Made by a program: the position numbers and the translations under genes
Notes under the pieces: generated by a model
Database searches by the model: none
What the model saw: only the letters and a program-made list of their open reading frames with translations
What the model was told of the DNA's origin: nothing
Assembly: GCA_031082125.1 (NCBI GenBank)
Contig: JAVHLM010000042.1
Location: 1-51,352 of the forward strand
Length of the DNA: 51,352 bases
Direction: 5' to 3'
DNA from: Candidatus Eremiobacterota bacterium
Lineage (GTDB): Bacteria; Vulcanimicrobiota; CADAWZ01; Ess09-12
Shown here: piece after piece, positions 1 to 7,625 of the stretch
Layout: each line of letters begins with the position of its first letter
How positions within the stretch are numbered: position 1 is the first letter of the stretch

Positions 1-147
1 GATTGTCCCCCTCGGAAGCTCATAAGGCTCAGGGAGGAGGAGCATATCCTCGTAGTCCCCTGAAGCGAAGGAATCACTGAGGTGAAGAAGCTCTTCTTCA
101 TCTGGTATGAAGAATGATTGAATAGTGCAGGTCTCAAAAGTATCCAT
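1..147 (-). CDS. N-terminal part of a DUF222/HNH-type protein (paralogue of the gene at 50554), cut by window edge
   Basis: Seen: reading leftwards from an ATG at 147-145, 49 codons stay open to the window edge. The product begins MDTFETCTIQ and contains DEEELLHL and DYEDMLLLPEPYE. The protein starting at 50554 carries the same blocks (MDTHETHTIS, DEEELLHL, DYEDMLLLPEPYE), so the two genes are paralogues facing outward at opposite ends of the window. There is no Shine-Dalgarno sequence. A promoter ends 6 nt before the ATG, so the transcript is probably leaderless. Inference: the fuller copy resembles the N-terminal half of HNH-endonuclease proteins of the DUF222 type, so this one is presumably the same, but nothing of the catalytic part lies in the window. 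Confidence 0.75.
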   Translation of the reverse strand, partial: MDTFETCTIQSFFIPDEEELLHLSDSFASGDYEDMLLLPEPYELPRGTI

Positions 148-153
148 ACACTC

Positions 154-182
154 ATTGTAACATATTGAAAATTAAAAAGCAA
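154..182 (-). promoter_or_regulatory. Sigma70-type promoter of the left-edge gene (leaderless geometry)
   Basis: On the minus strand TTGCTT (182-177), a 17-nt spacer and TACAAT (159-154) stand 6 nt before the ATG at 147. Transcription would start at or next to the A of the ATG. An AT-rich element GCTTTTTAAGA (203-193) lies 10 nt upstream of the -35 box. A near copy lies 9 nt upstream of the -35 box of the right-edge paralogue. Confidence 0.65.
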
Positions 183-203
183 AGATACCACATCTTAAAA
201 AGC

Positions 204-551
204 CCATTGGATAAAGGTTTTAAGGCCATCGCTGGATGCCATGCAGAGGGCCCGGAAGAGGTGAGGAGGTTATAAATGACTCTGGAGTTCGTCCGTGTGG
301 AGCCTGGTGGCCTCCAGGGCTTCATGGGGCCATGAGGATCCTGGGAAACACCGAGAATATGACAAATATGAAATATTTATACACTCCGCACCCTCTGGAG
401 AAGCTCTTCCCTGCTGATTCTATCCGGGGGGAGGCCTCCCCCACACAATTGCAGGCGCAGTGGTAAAATCACCTGCCATTGTCAGGAAATCCTCAGGGCG
501 GCCTTCGGGTCACTGCCATGAGTGAGAATACCGGGGAAAGCCTCCCTGATA
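204..551. other. Intergenic stretch without a convincing gene
   Basis: No open frame here looks protein-like. A 19-codon frame starting near 278 follows GAGGTGAGGAGG but has no recognisable content. A perfect 16-bp GC-rich palindrome (GGGGGAGGCCTCCCCC, 427-442) is present. It has no loop or T-tract that would make it an obvious terminator. Confidence 0.4.
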
Positions 552-1026
552 CTATTCCGGAGTGGTCTTGACAATCACCGTCTTGAAGTAAAATCCGGCA
601 TCGCCCACCGGGTCGCATGCATTCGAGAGGGCACCCTCTGCGCCGATGTTGAGGATGTATATCTTGTCGGCTCCCACATACAGGTATTTGCCCTGCTCAT
701 CGGCGGCCATGGAATGGGGATCTGCACCAAGATTGTAGGGATTTCCTGCAATCACGTCCAGGGTGCCGTCATCCTGGTCGATGGCATACTGGAACATCGT
801 GGTGTTGCTGTTCGTCCCGTAAAGGTACTTGTTGGCGACGGTGCCGATGAGCGACCAGTTGCCCGTTCCTGTAGTAGCGATATCAGCCCCGTTATCACTG
901 AGCACGCCGGCATTGAAAAGCATACTGTGAATACTGGGAGTTGCAGGATTGACGCAGAGCGAATAGAGATGAGATGGCAAGAACAAGCAGGACCGACGGG
1001 ATATCAAGATGCCCTGATCTTTTCAT
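552..1026 (-). pseudogene. Decayed exported lactonase/YncE-type beta-propeller protein
   Basis: Seen: a good start (GGGGG, then ATG at 1026) begins a signal-peptide-like segment, MKRSGHLDIPSVLLVLAISS, but that frame stops after about 43 codons. A second frame, joined near 955-965, continues to 552 with propeller-blade sequence (KYLYGTNSNTTMFQYAIDQD, HSMAADEQGKYLYVGADKIY). This is the blade pattern of lactonase/6-phosphogluconolactonase-like seven-bladed propellers, which usually run to about 350 residues. Joined together, only about 155 codons remain, so the gene has both a frameshift and a large deletion. A short repeat protein with a sequencing error is possible but less likely. Confidence 0.6.
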
Positions 1027-1112
1027 TGTCAATCCCCCTTTTTATGCAGCAATGGTCCCCTTACCTGACATATAAAAAATTTTAGCAGAACGCCGTTTTT
1101 TTTTTCAATAGC

Positions 1113-1130
1113 CAAAATGTAAACATTTTG
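1113..1130. promoter_or_regulatory. 18-nt perfect inverted repeat, possible operator
   Basis: CAAAATGT-AA-ACATTTTG is a perfect palindrome with a 2-nt centre, just after a run of ten T. It lies between the start of the decayed propeller gene (minus) and the MoaD/ThiS-like gene (plus), where a dimeric regulator could act on either. I do not recognise the regulator. No T-tract follows the repeat, so it is not a plus-strand terminator. Confidence 0.35.
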
Positions 1131-1161
1131 TGCGATCAGGACCTCCATACTGCTCCCATTC

Positions 1162-1252
1162 GCTCAGGTGGAGCTGACAAAATGAATTTCTGCGGCAGGG
1201 GCGCCTGAGCTACTCCTGAGAGCGCTCCCGGGGAAATAATGGAGTAGTCCCC
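1162..1252 (+). ncRNA. Candidate structured 5' leader (possible H-type pseudoknot) of the MoaD/ThiS-like gene
   Basis: Seen: GGGGCGC (1198-1204) can pair with GCGC-U-CCC (1222-1229), closing a 17-nt loop. In that loop CTACTCC (1210-1216) is perfectly complementary to GGAGTAG (1241-1247) downstream. Together they give a classic H-type pseudoknot with an A-rich third loop (1230-1240). Competing pairs are GCTCAGG (1162-1168) with CCTGAGC (1204-1210), and GGGGA (1230-1234) with TCCCC (1248-1252). The element ends 55 nt before the ATG at 1308. It matches no riboswitch class I can name. This is a hand-drawn prediction. Confidence 0.3.
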
Positions 1253-1307
1253 TTTTACCAGAGGGATTTCCGCATCTGCCTTGAAAAGAGAAGAGGGAGG
1301 AGAGCCG

Positions 1308-1535
1308 ATGACGATCACCCTTGAGCTCACGGGGCACCTGCCCCACTACGGCGGCCAGGCCGAGGTGCGCCTCGAGCTGGCGGCGGGAGAGCCTCTTGAC
1401 GGGGCCCTGAAAAAGCTCGGCATCCCCCCTGACGAGGTGCTCCTTTTCATCATAGACGGGAAGCACTTTTACGGTGACCATGTCCCGCGGGATGGCGACA
1501 GGGTCAATGTGCTGCCGGCCATATCGGGGGGATGA
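1308..1535 (+). CDS. MoaD/ThiS-family ubiquitin-like sulfur carrier protein
   Basis: A 75-residue beta-grasp protein ending in Ile-Ser-Gly-Gly. The C-terminal Gly-Gly is the part that is adenylated and thiocarboxylated in MoaD and ThiS, which donate sulfur in molybdopterin and thiamine-thiazole synthesis respectively. Also visible are the central VLLFIIDGKHF strand, the acidic turn around HVPRDGDRV, and a hydrophobic end, VNVLPAISGG. The length is normal for the family. The start is ATG at 1308, behind AGGGAGGAGA; an in-frame TTG at 1281 is less likely. No moaE, moeB, thiF, thiG or cofactor gene lies nearby, so the pathway cannot be assigned. A tandem-GAF gene follows after 68 bp, and a possible structured leader precedes it. 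Confidence 0.85.
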   Translation: MTITLELTGHLPHYGGQAEVRLELAAGEPLDGALKKLGIPPDEVLLFIIDGKHFYGDHVPRDGDRVNVLPAISGG

Positions 1536-1603
1536 AGGCTTTTTCTCCGCAATGGAGAAAATGAAGGAGAGACACAGATATCTCAATCGGGGGAGGCTTT
1601 GGC

Positions 1604-2674
1604 ATGGATACTCACGACGCTTCATCAAAGGGAATATTTTATGACTACCTGATTTCCTTTCACAAGGTGGCCCGGGCCCTGGGCTCAACGCTCTCGTCCG
1701 ACGAGGTCCTCAGGAATATGCTTGAGAACATCACCGCCACGATGAAAGGCAAGGCGAGCTCAGTGATGCTCATAGATGAAAAATCCAGGGAACTTAAGCA
1801 CCGGGCAAGCCATGGCCTCAGCGAGAAATACCTTGCCAAGGGCCCCATTGATCTCGACAGGTCAATACTCGACAGGGAGAAGGGAGCGCCCATCCTCCTC
1901 AAGGACGCCACCGCAGACGAGCGTGTGCAGTACAGGGAGAGCGTGAAAGAGGAGGGAATCGGCTCAATACTGATAGTCCCCATAGTGGTGAAAGAGAAGG
2001 TCATAGGGGCTCTCCAGCTTTATACCGACGCCCCGCGGGAGTTCTCGGAAGACGAGATCCGTTTCCTGTCTTCACTGGCAGAGACAGGCGGCCTGGCCCT
2101 TGAGAACGCCTTCCTCTATGAGCAGAGGCAGAAGGAGAACCAGGCCTTCTGGGAGCTCGGCAAATCCATCAACGGGAGCCTCAAGCTCAACGAGGTGCTT
2201 GAGACGATGGCGAAGGGGATCACAAGAGCCCTTGACCTGAAGGGCTGCATGATAAGGCTCCTGGATGAGAAGCGCAGGGTTCTTGAGCTCATGGCCTCCT
2301 TTGGCCTGAGCCAGAAATACCTGAAAAAGGGGACGGTGGACCTTGACAAGTCCTTCATAGAGCCCATGGAAGGGAAATATGCCTACGTGCGTGATGCCGG
2401 AAGCGACACGAGGCTCCAGTATCCCCAGGAGGCCAAGGAGGAAGGGATTGCCTCGATCCTTTCGGTTCCCATGAAGGTAAGAGAGAAGATCGTGGGAGTT
2501 CTGCGCCTTTATACGAGCTACCCGAGGGAATTCAACAATGACGAGATGAACTTCATCAATGCCATTGCCGAGCTTGGGGGTACCGCCATTGAAAATGCCA
2601 TGATGTACAGCAGGGTCAAGGAGGACTACGACGACCTCCGCGAGAGCATCGGGAGCTCCCGGTCCTGGTTTTAG
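1604..2674 (+). CDS. Tandem GAF-domain sensor protein without output domain
   Basis: A 356-residue soluble protein made of two GAF domains (about 25-175 and 195-340) that look like an internal duplication. SEKYLAKGPIDLDRS and SQKYLKKGTVDLDKS match, as do KEEGIGSILIVP and KEEGIASILSVP, and PREFSEDEI and PREFNNDEM. GAF domains bind small ligands or chromophores, or mediate dimerisation; the ligand here is unknown. No kinase, GGDEF, phosphatase or DNA-binding domain follows, and only about 15 residues remain after the second GAF. It probably acts through a partner. The start is ATG at 1604 behind GGGGGAGGC. It could be co-transcribed with the MoaD/ThiS-like gene 68 bp upstream. Confidence 0.85.
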   Translation: MDTHDASSKGIFYDYLISFHKVARALGSTLSSDEVLRNMLENITATMKGKASSVMLIDEKSRELKHRASHGLSEKYLAKGPIDLDRSILDREKGAPILLKDATADERVQYRESVKEEGIGSILIVPIVVKEKVIGALQLYTDAPREFSEDEIRFLSSLAETGGLALENAFLYEQRQKENQAFWELGKSINGSLKLNEVLETMAKGITRALDLKGCMIRLLDEKRRVLELMASFGLSQKYLKKGTVDLDKSFIEPMEGKYAYVRDAGSDTRLQYPQEAKEEGIASILSVPMKVREKIVGVLRLYTSYPREFNNDEMNFINAIAELGGTAIENAMMYSRVKEDYDDLRESIGSSRSWF

Positions 2675-2702
2675 CCTCACGCCCGCTGAACCCCGGCGCC
2701 TC

Positions 2703-3881
2703 TTAATGCGAAAGCCTTGCCACGTAGAGGAAAGAGGGAGTCTTGCCCTTCCCGGCGGAAAGCTGCAGAAAAGCCAGGTCGGGGCCATGGGGAGACCACC
2801 GGGGCTCCCAGAGATACTCGGGATTTTCAACGCCTTCGACAGTTTTCACCTGGAATACCGTCGAGAGCCCCTGCCCTTTCTTGGTGACGACCTTGAGGGA
2901 CCTTCCCTCATCGCCGGTAAAGGCTATCCACTCACCGTCAAAAGACCATGAGACATTCCCCGGGTCATCGCCGGCATTCTTCACCTTCGTGCCCACGGGC
3001 ACCCGGGCTCTCACCCCCCCCCCTGCCTCTACTATGGAAAGCTCGTACTCCCCCTTCTCGCCGGCAGCTTTGAAAGCGACGGCAGCACCGTCAGGGGACC
3101 AGGCAGGCGCCCCGCATGATGCCAGGTCCTCCTTCAGCACTCTTGAGGTGCGGTCATGGCCTGCGATGCAGAGATCGTAGAGAAGGCGCTTGGGATCACG
3201 TTCTTCAAGTGAGAGGTAAGCGCAGAAGCGCCCGTCACGGCTCATCTGCGGGGAGCGCAGCTTCCCATAGGCCACTTTCTTCCCCATGAAAAGCATCTTG
3301 GACTTTACCACGTGGACGGCACTGTCAGTGAGCTGCCTGAAGCGCTTCCCATGGGCGTCAAGGGCGAAGACATAGCACTCCTTCACGTTGGAATCGTCGC
3401 TCTCCTTCTGGAATACGGCCACCACGTCACCCCCCGGGGAGAGGGAAGGATCGAGTATCCTTATCTTCCGCCATGACTTTTTCACGGGAAGGGGAAGAAG
3501 CCTCTGCTCCTTCCTTTTCACCTGGTAAAGATAGATGTCGCTCGTCTCCCCCCCCTCCTTGAGGGAAAACACTACGCCTCGGGAGGCGTCAAAGCCGAAG
3601 GGAGTGTATTCGGCGCCAAGGGAAAACTCCTCGAGGACCCTGCAGGAATCTCCCTCGAAGCTGACCCACCTGCCGCCGGAAAGAAGGCCCCCGCCTGAAA
3701 GGGACCAGAGGGGTGAGGTATAGTCACCGTCAAGAGGGGCGAGAACCCTCATATTGCAGGGAGGAGCAAGCTTTGTGCTGTCAAGGAGCGGTGCCGCCCC
3801 GAGGAACAGGGGGCTTTGCAGGAGCGCAAGGAACAGCAGGAAAGCCATCCCGAGAAGAGAGGCATAAAGGCTCTTTTTCAT
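2703..3881 (-). CDS. Exported TolB-like/PD40 beta-propeller protein
   Basis: About 392 residues with an N-terminal signal peptide or anchor (MKKSLYASLL, then a hydrophobic run to about residue 30). The body is repeated blades typical of WD40-like PD40/TolB propellers: LRSPQMSRDGRFCAYLS, APAWSPDGAAVAFKA, VSWSFDGEWIAFTGD and PRWSPHGPDLAFLQL. Such propellers usually bind proteins or peptidoglycan-associated partners in the periplasm; no catalytic motif is visible. It is the last gene of a three-gene minus-strand operon. A GTG at 3899 would overlap the upstream stop as GTGA. I prefer the ATG at 3881, which follows AAAGGAAG at a good distance and starts directly with the signal peptide. Confidence 0.75.
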   Translation of the reverse strand: MKKSLYASLLGMAFLLFLALLQSPLFLGAAPLLDSTKLAPPCNMRVLAPLDGDYTSPLWSLSGGGLLSGGRWVSFEGDSCRVLEEFSLGAEYTPFGFDASRGVVFSLKEGGETSDIYLYQVKRKEQRLLPLPVKKSWRKIRILDPSLSPGGDVVAVFQKESDDSNVKECYVFALDAHGKRFRQLTDSAVHVVKSKMLFMGKKVAYGKLRSPQMSRDGRFCAYLSLEERDPKRLLYDLCIAGHDRTSRVLKEDLASCGAPAWSPDGAAVAFKAAGEKGEYELSIVEAGGGVRARVPVGTKVKNAGDDPGNVSWSFDGEWIAFTGDEGRSLKVVTKKGQGLSTVFQVKTVEGVENPEYLWEPRWSPHGPDLAFLQLSAGKGKTPSFLYVARLSH

Positions 3882-3895
3882 GAGGCCACTTCCTT

Positions 3896-6493
3896 TCACC
3901 GTGATTCGGCCCAGTGAGCAAAGGTCCAGAGCTGGCCAATCCTGTCCCTCACCGTTGACGCGAGCTGCCTCTCGCTGAGAAGCTTTCCCAGCCCCTCCTC
4001 CTTGACCATGGAGACTTTCGAGGCATCGACGGACTCGTAGATAACGCCGAGCGTTGCGGCATAGAGATCACGACAGACACCGTATCCCATCCTGTCTGCC
4101 GTGTAGGTAAGGCCTTTCGATACCTTTTCGATGGTAAAATCGGCGGGTATGGTCCAGGTGACAAAGGTGGTGAGGGCTTCCCTTGCCTGGGGAGGAAGAG
4201 GAAGGCTGCCGATGAGAAAAAGAAGGTTGTCCCTGGAAAAGCCCTTGCGGCCTTTCGATTTCATAAGCTTCACCGCCAGTGACGAGATATTGTCGCCAAG
4301 GAGCCTGATGCCGGGAAGCTTCACAAGGGGCGCCACCCTGCCTATCCCCTCGCGGATTATCAGGGAGGCCATCTGCGTCGCCGCGTCGCCGAGCTGGCTC
4401 CTGTAAAAGCGGTGATCCATCCTCAGGCCTGCCATGTGATAGCCGAAAAGGAAGGTCTGCATACCCGGAGAGAGGGTGTCGGTGGAGCGGGGACTGTAAA
4501 TAAGAATATGCTTTACTCTTGGCTTCTCCAGGATCTCGTAGCTGAAAAACCTGAATGGCCTCATCCCCTCGTAGCGATAAAGGGTTATGGGAAAGCCTGA
4601 AAAAAATGAGAGCGCGTCAAATAACGGCGTGGGGAGTGAATAAAGGTCCTTCTGAGACACCTCGGTGCTCTGGCGGAGCAGCTCCTGGAACTCCTGCCTT
4701 TCCTGGTGGCTTTCGGCGGGAACGAGCTCCCTGTCGCCTGCCACCTTGTGGATGAGATCAATGAAGCGCCTCTCCTCAGAGTGGACATAGTCATCAAGGG
4801 CAAGCTTCTCAAGGCCCGTGGAAAAATCGGTTTCCATGACGCCCGCCATGGAGGTAGCCTTATAGGCCGCCTCCATCTCCCTGAACCGGTAAAGGAGCGA
4901 CTGGTTCCCCCGCTCCCCGCAAAAACCTTTCATCCTCTCCAGGAGGCCTTCATTGAGGGGCTGCTGCTTCCACATCGTGATGATGGCATCCTCGGGAGGA
5001 GCCCCTCCTGCTTCTTTCCCAAGGATCGCCATATTAAGGGCCATTGCCTCCTCATGGGCGGGATTGGAAGAGAGGAGGGCGCTTACGTAGCCCTTTGCCT
5101 TGGGGAGATTCCCCAGGCGCTCGAAGTGAATTCTCGCAAGGCTCATAAGGCAGCCATCGCGCTCCTGGGCAGCGAGCCTCAGCGAAAGGAGCTTTTCATA
5201 GGTTCTGGCCGCTTCATCCCAGTTCCCCTGCTTTTCAAGGCAGCCCGCCTTGCCAAGGTAAGCCTCCTTGCTGTCGTTCTTCTTCTCTATTGCCCTGTTG
5301 AAGCAGCGGAGGGCTTCATCGGCAAGGCCGTGGTCATTGAGAAAAGTCTCTCCCAGTATCACCAGGTCCTTTGCCACGGGATTCTTTTCATACTGGGTCA
5401 AGAGCAGCCTCAGGTCATCAGGTCTCGTCTCGCCGTCGCCAATGAGCCTGCCGATGCTTCCCCTGAGCTCCCTGAGGCCAATCTGCTCGTCAGGATGGCG
5501 CCTCAGGTGCTCCCTGAAAAAGCGGTCGGCCTTTTCAGATTCTTTTCTTGCCTTCCAGAACTGCCCCAGCTTGAGGGAGGGGTAATGGCCCGCCTCATCA
5601 TATCCCTCCTTCGCCGCCTCTTCAAAGTGGGAGAAAGCGCCTTCGTGATCGCGGGCGAACTCTTTCACGAGCCCCAGGTGGTACATTAGGGGACCCCTGG
5701 GGAGGAGCTTCCTCTCCAGGGCCCGATCAAGCACTGCTCCTGCAAAAGGCTCGCCTGCACAGTCCAGCTCCATGATGACCGAGGCAAGAAACCTTGTATT
5801 CTCGTCATCATGAGGTTCAAGCTCGTAGTGCTTCTTCAGCAGCATCATGGCCTGCCTGGTCCGGACGTTAAGAGTGCGGTAAGTCTTTGCGAGATGCTTG
5901 ATGAGGCTCCTCTGCTCAGGTCTGAGCTTGAGGGCTTTTTCCATCACCGCCAGGGCTTCCTGGTCAGTCCTTTCAATCGATATGAAGAGCGACGAGAGCT
6001 CAAGAAGCACGATGGCATCATTGGGCGTTACCGACAGGAGCTTCTCGAGGATCTCCGCCAGGGCCCCCTGGCTCCCCTTGGCCCGGTAAACACCTGCAAG
6101 GGCCCTCAGCAGTTCGATGCGCGTTTTCCTGCTCGAGAGGCTCCCGTGGGCGAGAAGGCTTTCATAGAACTCGCCCCGCTTCTCCTCTTCCCCGGCGCTC
6201 TCCATGAGAGGAACAAGGCGCCTGAGGGCCCCTGGGTAGTCAGGATTATAAAGAAGGAGCTTTTTATAGGCCTCCGCCGCGAGATCAGGCCTCCCCTGGG
6301 CTTCATGGATCTGCCCTCTCTCCATGAGGGCGTCACCGTTATCAGGATCCGTTGCGAGGACCTGCTCCAGGAGCGCCATGGCTTCCGAGTGCTTCTGCTC
6401 ATGAGAGAGCCTCTTTGCCGCCCTGAGACGCTTTGTCTTCTCTCCGTCTTGCTGGGGATTCCCTGCCACCGTTGTCACCTCGCTATGAAGCAT
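3896..6493 (-). CDS. Large TPR-repeat protein with uncharacterised C-terminal domain
   Basis: About 865 residues, no signal peptide, probably cytoplasmic. The first two thirds are TPR helices, for example SEAMALLEQVLATDPDNGDA, AAEAYKKLLLYNPDYPGA, ALAVMEKALKLRPEQRS, ALRCFNRAIEKKNDSKEAY and AARTYEKLLSL. From about residue 600 comes a globular domain (EKPRVKHILIYSPRSTDTLS, FLFGYHMAGLRMDHRFYRS) that recalls the peptidase-like C-terminal domains of big TPR proteins in myxobacteria. That resemblance is from memory, and no HExxH motif is present, so catalysis is unlikely. The start overlaps the end of the DUF1786 gene by 11 bp and the stop overlaps or abuts the propeller gene, so the three are surely co-expressed. 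TTG at 6496 and GTG at 6478 are alternative starts. Confidence 0.75.
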   Translation of the reverse strand: MLHSEVTTVAGNPQQDGEKTKRLRAAKRLSHEQKHSEAMALLEQVLATDPDNGDALMERGQIHEAQGRPDLAAEAYKKLLLYNPDYPGALRRLVPLMESAGEEEKRGEFYESLLAHGSLSSRKTRIELLRALAGVYRAKGSQGALAEILEKLLSVTPNDAIVLLELSSLFISIERTDQEALAVMEKALKLRPEQRSLIKHLAKTYRTLNVRTRQAMMLLKKHYELEPHDDENTRFLASVIMELDCAGEPFAGAVLDRALERKLLPRGPLMYHLGLVKEFARDHEGAFSHFEEAAKEGYDEAGHYPSLKLGQFWKARKESEKADRFFREHLRRHPDEQIGLRELRGSIGRLIGDGETRPDDLRLLLTQYEKNPVAKDLVILGETFLNDHGLADEALRCFNRAIEKKNDSKEAYLGKAGCLEKQGNWDEAARTYEKLLSLRLAAQERDGCLMSLARIHFERLGNLPKAKGYVSALLSSNPAHEEAMALNMAILGKEAGGAPPEDAIITMWKQQPLNEGLLERMKGFCGERGNQSLLYRFREMEAAYKATSMAGVMETDFSTGLEKLALDDYVHSEERRFIDLIHKVAGDRELVPAESHQERQEFQELLRQSTEVSQKDLYSLPTPLFDALSFFSGFPITLYRYEGMRPFRFFSYEILEKPRVKHILIYSPRSTDTLSPGMQTFLFGYHMAGLRMDHRFYRSQLGDAATQMASLIIREGIGRVAPLVKLPGIRLLGDNISSLAVKLMKSKGRKGFSRDNLLFLIGSLPLPPQAREALTTFVTWTIPADFTIEKVSKGLTYTADRMGYGVCRDLYAATLGVIYESVDASKVSMVKEEGLGKLLSERQLASTVRDRIGQLWTFAHWAESR

Positions 6494-7514
6494 CAAGCAG
6501 CCCTGCGGCCCCCAGGAGGCCGAAGCATCCTGTGAGCATCATATCCCCGAAGGGAGCTGCCTCGTAATAGCCAAGAGAGCGGACCATGGCCCTGTTGGGC
6601 CCTGTCACCGCCGTGAACGAGAAAGGCTCCATCGAGCGGTATTCATCAAGGATCACGCACCCATGGCCCTTCTCCTCCCAGACTTCCTCATGAGAGAGAC
6701 GGCTCTCGGCAAAACGCCCGAGCATGCCGGCAATCTTCTCCTTTGTCATAAAGCACGTATGGTGTTCAAGCAGGCCCAGGACCTTTTCCCCTTTCATGAG
6801 AGCCGCAAGGACATGCTGGTTGCCCATGTTCACTACGAGCGCGCCGCCGGCAGCCTTCTCTTTGACCAGGGGATCGAAAAGGGCGCCCAGAAGGGCTGCA
6901 GGGCCTGTATCCATCAGCTCGCTTGCCGGGAGCCGCTCCCTTATGGCCTTCATCCTGGTAAAGAGGGGCGGGATGTCATTGAAAAGGAGCGACCGCAGAG
7001 TCCCTCCCCCGGCAAGAAACTCCCTCCAGTAGGCAAACCTCACCTGCCTGTTGCTTCCCCTGAGGCATTCGCCGTGGTCCTGGACCGCCACGAGGTACCG
7101 GCAGGGCTGGGGCTTCCCGTAATGCCTGAAAAGGGCAAAAAGAGGCTCAAGCTCGATGTCTGAGAGGGCAAGGGAGTGCATCCCGCGGGGAGGGCTCTCG
7201 GCTATCATGATGCCCCTCTCCTTCACTTCCTCGAGATTGTCCCTGAAGGTTTTTGCCGCCGAGGGCGAGGCATAGACCTCATAGCCGGCCTTGATATGCT
7301 TCTTTACGGCAGAGCTCAGAAAATAGGATCCCATCACGGTCCCCTCGAGAAAAAGGGGCCTTCCCTCCATGGTATGCTCTTCCACCTGGCGGGCCAGCAC
7401 CGCGGCCCTCGTGGGAAGGACAAGCTTGATGCAGTTCTCAATAGCTGTTCCTTCCTCCCAGAGAAGGATATCCTGCGTCCCCGCGCCCACATCTATGGCA
7501 AGTACCGTCTTCAT
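6483..7514 (-). CDS. DUF1786-family protein (actin/Hsp70-like fold)
   Basis: 343 residues. The N-terminus MKTVLAIDVGAGTQDILL is a phosphate-1 loop of the sugar kinase/Hsp70/actin superfamily. A second Gly-rich segment, GGALVVNMGNQHVLAALM, looks like phosphate-2, so ATP binding is likely. By memory this is DUF1786, a family sometimes labelled as related to pyruvate formate-lyase activation; that label has no support here. The substrate is unknown. The start is ATG at 7514 behind CAGGGAGAAAG; a longer frame to 7571 lacks a site. It is first of the operon with the TPR and propeller genes and is divergent from the gene at 7626. Confidence 0.7.
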   Translation of the reverse strand: MKTVLAIDVGAGTQDILLWEEGTAIENCIKLVLPTRAAVLARQVEEHTMEGRPLFLEGTVMGSYFLSSAVKKHIKAGYEVYASPSAAKTFRDNLEEVKERGIMIAESPPRGMHSLALSDIELEPLFALFRHYGKPQPCRYLVAVQDHGECLRGSNRQVRFAYWREFLAGGGTLRSLLFNDIPPLFTRMKAIRERLPASELMDTGPAALLGALFDPLVKEKAAGGALVVNMGNQHVLAALMKGEKVLGLLEHHTCFMTKEKIAGMLGRFAESRLSHEEVWEEKGHGCVILDEYRSMEPFSFTAVTGPNRAMVRSLGYYEAAPFGDMMLTGCFGLLGAAGLLDAS

Positions 7515-7625
7515 CTCTTTCTCCCTGAATTCTTTGTGGTATGGATAGGATTTCGATAAAAGGGATTCCAAAATCCTTTGCCTAATTGATCCTGTGCGGT
7601 GAAAGAAAGTTTTCGGGAGGTTCCC

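Noticed and set aside
236-466. 76-codon plus-strand frame
   Set aside because: Composition is unlike neighbouring proteins, there is no family match by eye, and no good start.
522-1085. 187-codon plus-strand frame
   Set aside because: It is antisense to recognisable propeller blades and has no protein-like motif.
1198-1252. TPP riboswitch, because of GGGGCGCC and CTGAGA before a ThiS-like gene
   Set aside because: The second half of the THI box (CCTGATCTGG, TAAT, CCAGCG, AGGGA) is missing, so the match is partial and probably chance.
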